Shown piece after piece: positions 33,018 to 43,694 of a stretch of 64,000 nucleotides of DNA. The position numbers and the translations under genes are program-made. The DNA comes from Seminavis robusta (lineage: Eukaryota; Bacillariophyta; Bacillariophyceae; Naviculales; Naviculaceae). Within the stretch, counting starts at the first letter, position 1, and each line of letters opens with the position of its first letter. The notes below the pieces were generated by a model, which saw only the letters and a program-made list of their open reading frames with translations, had not been told where the DNA came from and searched no databases. The stretch is from NCBI GenBank assembly GCA_903772945.1, contig CAICTM010000288.1, forward strand, positions 16,489-80,488, read 5' to 3'.

Positions 33018-33419
33018 CTAGAAGAACATGAAGTGCTTGTTCACAGGCACTGAGACGTCCCACGTGCAGGACATTCCAGCTGGAAACGTGACGAAGTCTC
33101 CCTTCCCAAAGGTTGCGGGTGGTCGATCATCGGTTGGAGTGACAGTAACTTGTCCCTCCAACAGGTAGCAAGATTCATTGGAATCATAGGTCCAGGGAAA
33201 TTTGGAAGCTTCACAGCCCCAAGTACCCCAGGAGAACACACCTTTTTTCTCAAGAAAGTCTTTATCGGGTTGGGAGACGACTTCAATGTTGGGTCCAGCA
33301 GAGAGACTGGTCTTGGAGGAAGCGCCACTCATCTTGGACGGAGCAACAACAGGAGTAAAGGAGAACGCTTGAGCCACAGTTAGAACGAACAACACCAAGG
33401 CGAAAAAGAGGTTCTTCAT
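33018..33419 (-). CDS. Plastid-type single-domain cupin (cupin_3/DUF861-like)
   Basis: Single exon of 133 aa. MKNLFFALVLFVLTVAQA is a signal peptide. The cut site AQA-FSFTP is a strong match to the diatom plastid ASAFAP motif, followed by a Ser/Lys-rich, acid-poor transit stretch (about 19-45). The mature part is a small beta barrel: GVFSWGTWGCEASKFPWTYD, the 'CYLLEGQVTVTP' strand pair and FGKGDFVTFPAGMSCTWDV. This order (W-x-C-x-x-x-x-F-x-W, then E-G-x-V, then G-D-x-V-x-F-P-x-G) is typical of the DUF861 cupin group related to ureidoglycine aminohydrolase and EutQ. The substrate is unknown. Lumen- or stroma-located metal-binding protein is the best inference. Confidence 0.8.
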   Translation of the reverse strand: MKNLFFALVLFVLTVAQAFSFTPVVAPSKMSGASSKTSLSAGPNIEVVSQPDKDFLEKKGVFSWGTWGCEASKFPWTYDSNESCYLLEGQVTVTPTDDRPPATFGKGDFVTFPAGMSCTWDVSVPVNKHFMFF

Positions 33420-34873
33420 TGCGACTTGCTTGGGTAGGGATGTTGCTCTGCCAGTGCTTTTGAAATGGGCACAAAGGATTGAGGGTGTGGAAGATCGAAG
33501 AAAGATACGGTATCTTCATTATCTTTAACCTTCAAATAGAACAACAGAGCTGTTGAGGCACACGTGGAAACAAAGCAAGCATACCGGTACATGCCATGTA
33601 CTTACATGTATGTGCCACTTAACCTCTGAATGCGTGGCTCTCGTGTCCCTGGTGGCACATTGAGCTACCGTCATTCTCTCTGGGATGCCAATGCTGCACT
33701 TGCACTCTTCCGCTGTTTTCTCCTTCCTCGTTTTCCTCATGCACCCCTTCCCCTGCCCCCCTTTGCCCTGCTCCCGTCCTCATTGCTCTCCCCGTACGCC
33801 CACCACCACCACAGCACTGCTCTGCCTAGCTTAGCCCCCCTCGCTCCTTAACGTATCTGTTTCGTATTTGTTTTGCATACCTTGGCAATCTCTGTTTGCC
33901 CTCCCCTTCCTTCCGAAGGCACTAGCCAAGGCTTCCATGTCGTCTAACATGCCTTGTACATGTACTGTCTGCAATGTTGACGCCTGTCCTCGAGTCCAGG
34001 AGGAGTGACGGGTTTACGTTGTAGCTAGAGGAGGGACATAGTTCAGAGTGCACTCCCGACAGCGGGTGGTACAGTTAGCTAGACTACTCGAGTACAGACA
34101 GCTGAAAGCAGTAAAGGTACCTGATGGGCCAAAAAGCCGCTACAATTAGCCAAGACCAAAGCACTAGACGATCCTTGAAGCCGTGGGCCAGGAAAATCCA
34201 TGCGCTTTGGCCAACTCATCAGGGCATGTGGCATAGCAATTGATGATTTGGCATCGCACGTAAATTTCAGTTGCTAGGCTATTAGCTTCTGAGCAGACCT
34301 TGGTGTTTCAGGGTCCACCCTGTGCTCTAGTCGAGTAGCCACACTACACAGCTGCTACATTACACAGCTGCTACAGTAGGTGGTGTATCAGCGCACTCTC
34401 CCATTGGGGGTTGACCATCTGGATCAAACGATTGGAGAAACGGCGGAAAACCCTTGGCCTCCGTCATCATTTGAGACTTCACACGGCACGAGGTCGGCAT
34501 TGCGAGGAAGACAGCTTGGAATTCAGGTAGGCCTGGTAAACACATCTTTCTATTCAAATATTAGGAGTAAACATTACCTGAGCTACCCATTAAACCTGTC
34601 TTCAGGGACAAGGACGTTTGGACGTTTGGACTTCGTAGAAATTCTTGGAACAGAACAAATGGAACAGCCAATGAGAGGTCGAGGATCGTTTCGGATTTGG
34701 GTTGCTGCCGAACCACGCAGACCACGAGTACGCGATTACCTTACGTTCTTGGCTTCCCATCATTTTTTCCAAAATCATTGGCGGATTCAACCAAAGACCG
34801 ACCACATGGACCCTTGACGACTGTAGCACAATTTTATATTATTCAACCACACAACAAAGTTACTACCACCGAG
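33420..34873. other. Gene-poor spacer
   Basis: About 1.45 kb. A 145-codon plus-strand ORF (34380-34817) starts at GTG, overlaps the upstream flank of the DUF2061 gene and has no recognisable domain, so I do not support it. A C-rich stretch near 33740-33840 contains 'caccaccaccac'. Promoters for the divergent cupin and DUF2061 genes should lie at the two ends. Confidence 0.45.
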
Positions 34874-35659
34874 ATGTTTCGCCTGTTGCTTGTATCTGCG
34901 CTCCCTCTGGCAACCCTCTGCTTCAGTTTGAGACCTGCTACCCAATTGCGTCCTTTTTTGATACCGGTATCCATTTCTGCTGCAAGTCCTGTTCGAGTTC
35001 CTCGATCGGACTTGGCCATTACCGCCGGCGCCTTTTTCAGTGCTAACGGCGACGAACCTCAGGATGCTGTCCTTCGCAGTCTGGAGAAGAAAGAAGCCAA
35101 GATGCGAAAGCAAGCAGAAGAAGCACAATCCAAATTGAGCATGGCAGAAGCCACTATTGAAATGTTACAGTCCAAAAAGCAAGAATATCTGAATGGACTC
35201 AGTTTGGCCAAGACTCCACCAGGCGGTAACTTTTCGGAAACGGCTGTGCGATCGGCGGTCAAGGCCTTCCTTTGGCGTATTGTTGCGGGCACTGTCACCT
35301 TTATCACATCGTACAGGTTTTCGGGATCTGTCACTACAGCACTGTCCATTGTGGGATCGGATTTCTTCTCAAAGGCTTTCACAATGTTTTTTGGGGAGCG
35401 CTTGATGAACAAGAGCAAAGCAGGACGAGCATCTGGCAGTGATGGCATTGGGCGTTCCCTGACCAAGGCCCTTATTTGGAGGCTTTTTGCCATAGCCAAC
35501 ACTTTGACAATGGCATTCTTTGTGGCCAAGGATTTGAGCATTGCCTCTAAAATTGCCGGATCAGATGCTATTTTCAAGACAGCCCTCATGTTCTTTTACG
35601 AACGAATCTGGGCCAGAATTCAATGGGGCAAGGAGTATGAAATTGAGTTTTCGATTTAA
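34874..35659 (+). CDS. Plastid-type membrane protein with two DUF2061 domains
   Basis: 261 aa from the ATG at 34874, chosen because it begins a signal peptide (MFRLLLVSALPLATLC) cut before FSLRP, again with Phe at +1 and an acid-poor Arg/Ser/Pro transit region. A coiled-coil stretch follows (about 70-110). Two DUF2061 copies come next: about 125-175 (RSAVKAFLWRIVAGTVTFIT, then FFSKAFTMFFGERLMN) and about 195-255 (RSLTKALIWRLFAIANTLTM, then IFKTALMFFYERIWARIQWG). DUF2061 modules are two-helix membrane units with a conserved 'KA-x-x-W-R' start and 'ER-x-W' end. They occur in bacteria, often as fusions, and their function is not known. Likely a thylakoid or envelope protein. Confidence 0.8.
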   Translation: MFRLLLVSALPLATLCFSLRPATQLRPFLIPVSISAASPVRVPRSDLAITAGAFFSANGDEPQDAVLRSLEKKEAKMRKQAEEAQSKLSMAEATIEMLQSKKQEYLNGLSLAKTPPGGNFSETAVRSAVKAFLWRIVAGTVTFITSYRFSGSVTTALSIVGSDFFSKAFTMFFGERLMNKSKAGRASGSDGIGRSLTKALIWRLFAIANTLTMAFFVAKDLSIASKIAGSDAIFKTALMFFYERIWARIQWGKEYEIEFSI

Positions 35660-35974
35660 AAAAATAGACGGTGGCTTGAAGGGCTGGACATCAAAAGGAA
35701 AGCCAGCAAATCAAGTGATAGATTCATGGTACAGTACAGCTATGCTACGGTGATGCTTTCAAGTGTTTTCTGTGAACGAGATAATGAAGAAGGATCGATT
35801 CGATTCGATTCTGCAAGCAACTTGAGTGGCCTAAGCTTTGTTCGAGTAAGACTACTTAACAACAACTAACTGTTTGGTTTTGAGGCAAGGCGTTGCATGC
35901 GGGGGAAGTCTTGATGCGATCTCAACTTTTACATCAACAATTTGATTTGGTTATGGTTGATTATGACCTGCATC
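35660..35974. other. Spacer between convergent genes
   Basis: This 315-base stretch holds the 3' flanks of the DUF2061 and PDZ-PHD genes. It contains 'atcgattcgattcgattc' at about 35794. No gene is seen. Confidence 0.45.
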
Positions 35975-38900
35975 TTAGTTCTGGATCATGACATACTCGG
36001 CGGAAATGTCATTCTCGGTGTAGCGGTGAATGGTGTAACTCACAGAATAGCGCCAGATTCCATCTTCATCCAGGTACGAATCCTTGATTTGTCCAAACCC
36101 CCCAAATTTGTGGCTGCCTTCACGGTCTACCTCGACCGTGGTGCCATTTGGGAGTCGTTTTCGAGGATCACATTTGGTGGGCAAAGATGCTCTCCTCCGT
36201 TTCTGCTTCCTTGCAATTTTCGGGGAGGCGAGGGATGAAGACTGGTCGGAATCATCACTGTCAGAGTTGAGGGATACTTTTCGGGCTTCTTCACAATCAC
36301 GAGGCTCTTCGTCATCCTCCTCATCAGATGAGCAACATGCCCAGCAAGACCAGTTCCTCTTTTGAGCTTGCTCTTCATTGAAGCCAACACAGCGCCTTGA
36401 AACGTTGTACCAAGCATCACAAGAGTCGCATTGCACCCAAAACACGACGCATCTCTTATCGTGAATATCCCCGCAAACGCATCCCAGGGCAGGGTTCCCA
36501 TCGTCATCCTCCTCTTCATCAGTGGCACTATCCTCCTCGTTGTCAATGCCGTCTCTGCATGCACTTTCCTTTGCTGCAACATCTTCCTTGTTGTCATCAC
36601 TGTCGTTTTGTTGCTGTTCTTCGTCCATTGGGCTAGGTCGGGATACCGGTAGAGCCGCCAAAGCTGCGATTTCCCCTTGCGCAGCGCTAGTTTGCTGTTC
36701 TTTTTCGCCTGGTTCAGCGGTTGCTGCTAAAGGAGCGCTCTTACCACCTTTGTCTTGGGCGGCCGAAGGACTCCTGTCTTCCTCCTGCATATCATCTCCG
36801 AATGACTCTTGCAGTTCCGCATGCGCAGCAGGGACCCGAAGCGTGCTGCGACCGTCACCAATCTTTTTGGAACCATTCTGCTTGTCGGGAAGATGTGTGA
36901 AGAACCGCGCGGCTTTTTTCGGGGGCGATCCTTGAGTATCGTCTCTCGCCTCGCTGGTTTCCATGCGTACCAAGGGGCAAGGTTTTCGGACGTCATATGC
37001 CTTGGTTGCTGGAGGAGTTGTGTCGATGTCCATGGAAATTGCCACTGTCTCGTCATGGCTGGCCTGCACGGAGTCACGGCCCACCTTGCCATAGCAACTC
37101 ACCGTATCTAAGCCATCACCACAATCGGCCTGCCTCATTTCTTCAAGGGAGCCCTCGCTTTGCGGATCGTTGTTCTGTGGAGTCTCAAAATGGGATTCGA
37201 CAACGTGATCTCGTGTTTCCCCCTCTGTCGCGCGACTGGACGTGTCATTGGAAGGGCTCACCGTAGCCGCTTCTGCAGTGCCGTTGACCGGTCTCGATAC
37301 AAGCAGGTTGTTCAATACCTTTGAGGCCATTGTCGACAAAGGAGTCCCCGATTGAGTCGCTGTGGTTCCGTTACCGTCAACCCAAGCAAGGCTTCGCTCA
37401 TCATTGAATGCCTCATCGATGGCAGCAACGACGTTTTCTTCCACCTCCACGATACTATCCTTAAGATGCTCGGTAAATCTGTATCTCGAAACAACCAGAA
37501 GCATGGTCGGACCAGCAACCTGTGCAAGGATGCCAAACGTTGAGTATCCAATCGAATGATGAATCGGATGGCACATACGACGGTCGCAACTGGAGGTACG
37601 CACCCCAATCGAACTTACCTCCAGTTCAATGTTGACTCCCTCCACGCTCATCCCTCCAACGGGTTTCTCGTTTATGGCGACAAGCATGTCGTTGACAGAA
37701 AGAGCCGCTGAGATGCCTGAAGCTGACATGCCCACAAACACCTGCCGAATAGAAGTGAAACACACAAACGAAGGAATATGTAATAGTGACGGTCAGCTTG
37801 CTTGAGCAGACTCTTCGAAGCCTCCAGCATGCAGACGGAGTATAACTTACGGCGCTCTCTGCCGGTGACATGGGGTCAACCCTTTCTACCAGACAGGCTC
37901 CACCAAAGTCATGGCGACGCACAGTGAAACCCCACGATCGTTGCGCCCTGTCATCCCTTTGCAACCGGATATACTGATAGCCTTCTTCAGGCGTTCGATG
38001 TGTCTTGTGATAGTTCGTATCGGCTGAGAATGGCTCACTAACGAAGCGCTCAGACGGCAGCATAGACTCGTGGTGGCCAATACCACGTCTCTGAGTGAAA
38101 ATTGCAACGTCGCCCAACTGGAAACCTGCAGGCCCCCACGGATTCTCGTGGTGGATCCACTCGATTTGGTTGCGACCAGATTTGTCGGAAGCGTCTTCTC
38201 GCGAGGTTCTCTGATCTTTGTTGCTCGGGGGATTGCCTGACACTGACGATGCACTGGCAGATGTTGTAGAGGCGCGAGAGACGCCAAAGCTTGTTGGTGT
38301 TCTATGAGCTGCCGTGACCTCCTTTGACGTGCCGTTGGCCTTGGGGTAGTCGGTTAGCTTGCCTGGGTGTAAGGCGGCCATGGCAGTCGCAGCTGTTGCA
38401 GCGTGCTGTCCTTGTCTTTGCATTGGCTGTGAATGAGAATGTCCCAGATTCCTGCCCAGCGGATTTTCCAAGGCAGCACACATCAGCATAGCAGAGCCTC
38501 CTTCGTTGCGGGGATGTTCCTGACGGCACGCCGAGCCACCGTTCGAGGGCGACACCACATGATCAGCTGTGGTGGTGTTCGTGGTCGATGCCTTCTTTTT
38601 ATTGGCTGCTTTTTTGGTGCTAGCGGTCGTTTTCTTTGCAACTGCTGGTACCTGAGTCGCTTTCTTTGCAACTACTGGTGCCTGAGGCTGACTAGCTTGT
38701 GGTGGTGGCGGATTCCTTTTGTCTCCTGCCGTTTCGGACGCATTTGGTGACGGTCTTGCAGCTGGTCCCGCCGCTGCTGGTGTATGACGCTTGGGTTGTT
38801 GGGACAGATTGGGCGGTGTAAGAGTGGGAGCTGAAGTAGCGGCATCCTGGCGGGATGTTTCAATGGTCGGAGGAGACGACTTTGCGGTTGCGTGGTTTGC

Positions 38901-40892
38901 AACCGCAGTCGTCGAGCCTCGTTTGGGAGGATTCGTCGACTTGGCACGTTTCGGTTCTTTCTTTGTTTTTTCTTTCTTCTGGTCAGTGGTACGCTCATCT
39001 TTCCCTTTGGTCTCATCGGTTACACCCAGGGACGCGTTCTTTGCCCGTGAAATGTTGCTCTTGGCTTCTTTTGCCCCAGGGGTGACTTTGCTCTTGTGGA
39101 ATGGGCATGACGCGACATGGCTCTCACCTTTCTCTACCTTGCCGACTTGATAGGACTTCTTGCAGGCGCTACAATCGAGCTTCACACCTGTGATCAAATC
39201 TTGCAAGATGCAATCGGCCTTGGAATCTTCAAAGAAATCATTCCGAGGACAAAGAGCATGGTGTACGGAACGAGAAGACGGCTTCTTCCTCTTCTTTTGT
39301 TGCAGCATCTTGCACAGCTTGCAAAAAGGGACCACTTTGTCATGATTCGGTAAGATGACCAAGGGAGCCCTTATCTTGTCGGGGTCTTCTTCATCGCTCG
39401 ACGTATCTGAGTCCCACAGGTTGGCCTTTGTGGTGCCTTCTCGACCTGTCTTTGTCGGTTTGTTTGTCGTTTTGCGCCGTACTGTCTTGGTAGATTTGGG
39501 CTTTTGCGGAATGTCATTTGGTTTCGGGATTGTTCCCTTTGGCGTTGGGACAGTGGCTACCCCGGCTGTTGGATTTTGATGGGCCACAGTACGCGCCTCG
39601 ATCAGCGGGACTAACCGCTCCTCATCTTCGGGTCTGTTGACGACTTGATCCACCACTCGCGCAATCTCATCGTCCAAGGTACCGACTCCCTGTTGTCTCG
39701 AGTCGTCCTTCCTCCTTGCCACGTACCAAATGAGAGGTCGTTTCTTGCTCTTTGCTTGGTTCACGATGGTTGCATAGCTTCCAAGAGACTCTGCTTTGGA
39801 GTCGGCTAGAAACCAATCGCCGGTTCGCAAACCGTGCTCATAGGCAATCGATCCTGGATTGACCTCCTTGATCTGGGGGTAACGCCAGTTTTTTGCTCCT
39901 GTAATCAAGTCGGCAGGAAGTTCACTGGTATTGTGAATTATAACTCCCACACGGCCATGTACCGCAATATTGTAATGTTGAATTTCGTAGTTGGCCAAGT
40001 CGGTCAGTTCACCTGGAAACGGAGGAGCGGCTTTTGCCGTGGATGCCGTGTTGGTTGTCGTGTCTCCTTGTTGGTGCTGCTGTGATTTGGTTGCGGCTGT
40101 CTTGTGTTGTACTGGCTTCGTCATGACTTGCTTTTCCCGAAGATGTTGTTCCGTCTGTACGTTTGATCTTTCGTTTGGTGCTGGGAACTGCACCTTCGTC
40201 TTCTGCTGCTGTTTGCGTTGAGGGGAACCCGTGGCAGAATCACTACACGTTTTTGGTTCGGGCTGTGGCGGTGGCAGGGGACTAGCTGCTCCGACTGCTG
40301 TGCTCGATTTTGTTGCTGTATTCGTCTTTGTGGCTGCGTCCCTGCCATTGCTACAGCGAGGTCGGTGTGGCGACTCTTTGGCACTGCTCATGCTCTCTGT
40401 TTGTGACAATTGAATCATGACCGACGCTGCGTCCCTGTCCATGTTGGTCTTGTCGTATAGTAGGTTTGATTGAGAGGATTGCTCTGAAAGACGGTCTATT
40501 GTTCTGGTAGCCGGAGAGCGGGAGTCGGCAGCGACGGCGCGACAAGTTTCAGCATTGTTGCTTTTATGTGTTGAATCGTGAAAACTCGGAGGAGACAAAG
40601 CCGACGCCACGATGAGGCCGTCACCTCTCGCGTTGGTGCTTGGAGAGGACTTTGGTTTGAGATCAAAGAAATCGTCGTCTTCTTCATCGTCTTCTTCATC
40701 ATCTTGATCGCTCCACTCGTCTTGTGTCTTCAACAAGTCCACCGATGCTTCATCGTCATTGCTGTCCTCGTCATTGCCACCGTCATTGTCGCCACCAACT
40801 CTTTGGTTTTCGGCCACTGTTTGTTGACGACCGATAGGTTGACTTATATTAGATGAAGTGTCTGTTTCTCCAGACGGTTTGGTGTCCACCAT
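35975..40892 (-). CDS. Multidomain protein: PDZ, two zinc knuckles, PDZ, degenerate PHD finger, C-terminal Tudor-like segment
   Basis: Three exons, 40892-37851, 37741-37619 and 37519-35975, giving 1569 aa; introns are GT-AG and phases close. The N-terminus is acidic. A PDZ-like domain lies at about 314-390 (HGRVGVIIHNTSELPA, then GSIAYEHGLRTGDWFL). Two Cys/His knuckles follow: C-x2-C-x(n)-H-x3-C at about 522-548 and at 575-600. A second PDZ is split by both introns (RSWGFTVRRHDFGGACLVER, then ALSVNDMLVAINEKPVGGM). A PHD-like finger is at about 1399-1448 (CVCGDIHDKRC, then WVQCDSCDAWYNVSRRCVGF), where the usual zinc-binding His is Asn and the spacing to the next Cys is longer. The tail (RLPNGTTVEVDREG...SYTIHRY) looks Tudor-like. 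Long Ser/Thr/Lys-rich linkers suggest a nuclear scaffold. Confidence 0.8.
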
Positions 40893-41378
40893 TGTCTTGT
40901 CGGCTCTCTTCGGCCTCCTCCTTCAACAGCGAGAATTGTATTGTGTGATGCAATTCAAGGAAACCAAGAAGCGCGAACAATAAAATAAAGTTATTACAGT
41001 TCACCCAAAGTTTAAGGTTCAGGTGAAGCTTTGGCTGTGCAACATTGTATGGCGCATTCTCGGTCGTGGGTCAAAATTATATGCACGAAGCTGAACAACC
41101 AAGGCTACACCGCAAAACACCTTGGCTCCAACCGCTGGCTAGATAGCTACGTTGGAACGGCCAAAACCAAAAGCTCACAACTCTCCTTGCCAGTAGAAGC
41201 AACGAGGATGAAATTGATGTACCGTACCAAGCAATGCTTTAGTTGGGACATTGCCGCCATGGTGAATGAATGATTGAATCATTCAATGGATTCTGGCGGC
41301 CTGCCTGCCTCTAGAGCGCACATCAGCGCACATCAAGAGGAGGATCTTTTGCCCGTGAACTGAAATGCAAAAATCCCC

Positions 41379-41410
41379 AACCACAACCACAACCACAACC
41401 ACAACCACAC
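41379..41410. repeat. (CCACAA)n microsatellite
   Basis: Five consecutive hexamers 'ccacaa' or 'aaccac' in register. No ORF is associated. Confidence 0.85.
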
Positions 41411-41549
41411 AGCTATTTTCTTTCATGGCCAAAGATGTGTGCCCTTCAGTTCTTGCTTACTTGAATCCTAGATTCTAAGAAAAGACATTGCTCCACGCTC
41501 AGAAGAAGGAGCAACAACACTGCAACACCCTCAATGTAAGAACGATGCA

Positions 41550-41660
41550 ACCATCATCAACCTTCTTCAAACTTCATCAACCTTCATCAACCTTCATCAG
41601 CCTTCATCAACCTTCATCAATCGCCATCAATCGCCATCAACATTCATCAACCTTCATCAA
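41550..41660. repeat. 10-base minisatellite, unit ccttcatcaa
   Basis: About eleven units in perfect 10-base register. Variants are 'ccttcttcaa', 'acttcatcaa', 'ccttcatcag', 'tcgccatcaa' and 'cattcatcaa'. There are no spacers, so it is not a CRISPR array. Confidence 0.9.
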
Positions 41661-43229
41661 TGACCGTCATCTGACCAGCTAGCTACCGGTAGCTAGTAGG
41701 TCAACCTTGTTGACATTGGGTCAATCACTGGAGGCTGGAGGAATTTTCAGAAAAGGGGTAAGTTTGAGTCCTGTCACGAAAGCTCAGAGAGATGACGTCA
41801 CGTCAAAACCTTATTTCTAATCACTAGAAAGACCGTTTTGGGACTGACCACCCCCACAAGCCGAGTGCGCGTGCCACCGGTAAACAGCAGGGCGTGGACG
41901 GTCGACAAAGAGGGGAGTTTCAAGACCTGAACGTGGAACAGGACTCACCGGTCGACAAAGAGAGCAGTTTCGAGATCTTTACCAGGAGCGGCAAAAGGCG
42001 GGACGTCCACCAGTGAGTAATAGCTAGTAATTGCCACCAGCAGCTCTCCGCCGGTACCGGTATCTATTACCAAGCTTCTTCTTGTTTTGCATGGCTGTGC
42101 ATGTAAAACAAGGCGGCAGGCACAGGGTACTGTGAGACTGTGAGAAGAAAAAAACCTTCCCATACGGTAGGTTCTCTAAGGAATGTAGTAATAATACTGG
42201 TAACCAGCTGGTACGTAGCCAGCCAGGAGTTAGGAGTAGCTGGCTTTCCCCCTCCTGGTCTTATCCACGATGTCTCTACCGGTAGCCAGCAGATACAGAT
42301 GATCTTTCGTCAATACCTCCATGCTCCATGGTACCGCTTTCATTTTTCGCCCTCTTGATACCAGCGGAGACTGACAGAGTAGATGCCTCACGACCAAGTG
42401 GGAGAGTTCGTTGGCGTGTAGACAAGAGACGGGCGTGCGGGAGTGCTCTCGTGGAGGAGCAAAGCTGCTCAAATACTACTGAACTTTCTATAGTTAGGAG
42501 AACGGGAAACTCTCGAGATATTTTCGCTGAGCAGCAAAGAGCAAGTTTCAAACCGAACCGAAATGTTTCCAGACTTTACTTTAGCAGCTTCAAGGAGACT
42601 CTGTAGTGTATGGTACTTGACATCGGTACTGCTATGAAAGCGCCGGAAATCACGATTTTACAAACCCAATCAGAATTAGACTATTCCAAAACCAAATTAT
42701 TTAGTAAAATATTGAAAATTTTGAGGATGACAAGTGCAAATCGCGATTTGGGCCAGGTTTCTCTGATTGATTCGATCCGATTCAGAGGGACCGACCGGCC
42801 CTTGAAGCCTTGAAGGAGTGATGATGATTCCCGAAATGCCTAAATTGTGTACCTGGTACGACTGTACGTAGATCTAATATCAACTACTTGCCCTCGAGGA
42901 GTGGTGAAAAGACTTTTTGAATTTCCTCAGAGTTTTACGAAAAAGGCTAGCAGATTGAGAGTTTCCCGATACTAAGTTTGTGCTTCCTTTGTGTACCTTT
43001 TGTCACAGTAAAAGTTACCGAGTTTATCTAATGACTGCTCAAGACAAAATGATGTGGTAAAGATTGCGAGAAAGGAAACTTGACCAGGGTCTCTGGGGCC
43101 AATCATGGTTAACACAACATGCCGTAACCAGTGCGATGGAGATCACAGATTACGTAAGAGTACTGGGTCTTTGATGAAGTTGCGGGAATGTTTTTTTGCT
43201 TTTTTCACTTCAATTTTGGGAAGAAGACA

Positions 43230-43400
43230 AAAAGTAAGGATGACTCAAATTGGAAGAATGCTTGAATGTGAAGAATTGACGCCACCTTGATACTAAATTT
43301 GTGTAAGAGACTTTCAATCTGGAAGAAAGCAGGATATGGAACTTTCATGAGATGAAAGAAAGACTCAAAGTGGAATATTGACTCAAACTTGGGGTTTGAC
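43230..43400. repeat. Diverged array related to the 3.7-kb minisatellite, opposite orientation
   Basis: Units such as 'gactcaaattggaagaatg', 'tttcaatctggaagaaag' and 'gactcaaagtggaatatt' are reverse-complement relatives of 'cattcttccaaattacatc' and 'cttccactttgagtcatg' near 3640-3700. The units are too diverged for a clean period. Confidence 0.45.
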
Positions 43401-43694
43401 ACACGCAAGGCTACAAGTAAAAAAGCTCTTTTCCCGTAGCTCCACTTTCTTTTCAGCCTGGTGTGTCCGGTAAAAGCAGAAAACCCGTTGTGGACTGTTG
43501 TGGCCCCAAGAGTTTACCAAAAAGCACAACCAAACCAAACAGGGTCGCAGCAGAAGGGAGCTGGAAACCAAGCAAAACGAAAGCCTCCCAAGAGCTCACA
43601 AATCATCTCTCTGATACCTGAGAGTTACAAATCGACAAACGTCGCTACAAGCACCTTCCTGTCATAGTTTCTGCAAAACAAAGTAACCGGCTCA

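Larger units (their letters stand above)
40893..43694. other. Repeat-rich gene-poor spacer
   Basis: About 2.8 kb. It holds a CCACAA hexamer run (41379-41410), a 10-base minisatellite (41550-41660), GCTAGC/ACCGGT palindromes (41677-41698, 42051-42062, near 42280) and diverged 'gactcaaattggaagaatg' units (43230-43400). ORFs here are short, mostly start at non-ATG codons and show no domain. The PDZ-PHD promoter should lie just after 40893. Confidence 0.5.

Noticed and set aside
34380-34817. 145-codon plus-strand ORF
   Set aside because: Starts at GTG and shows no domain, while the true downstream gene starts at 34874 in another context.
41550-41660. Regular repeats considered as a CRISPR array
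   Set aside because: Units are 10 bases and contiguous, with no spacers; this is a eukaryotic minisatellite.
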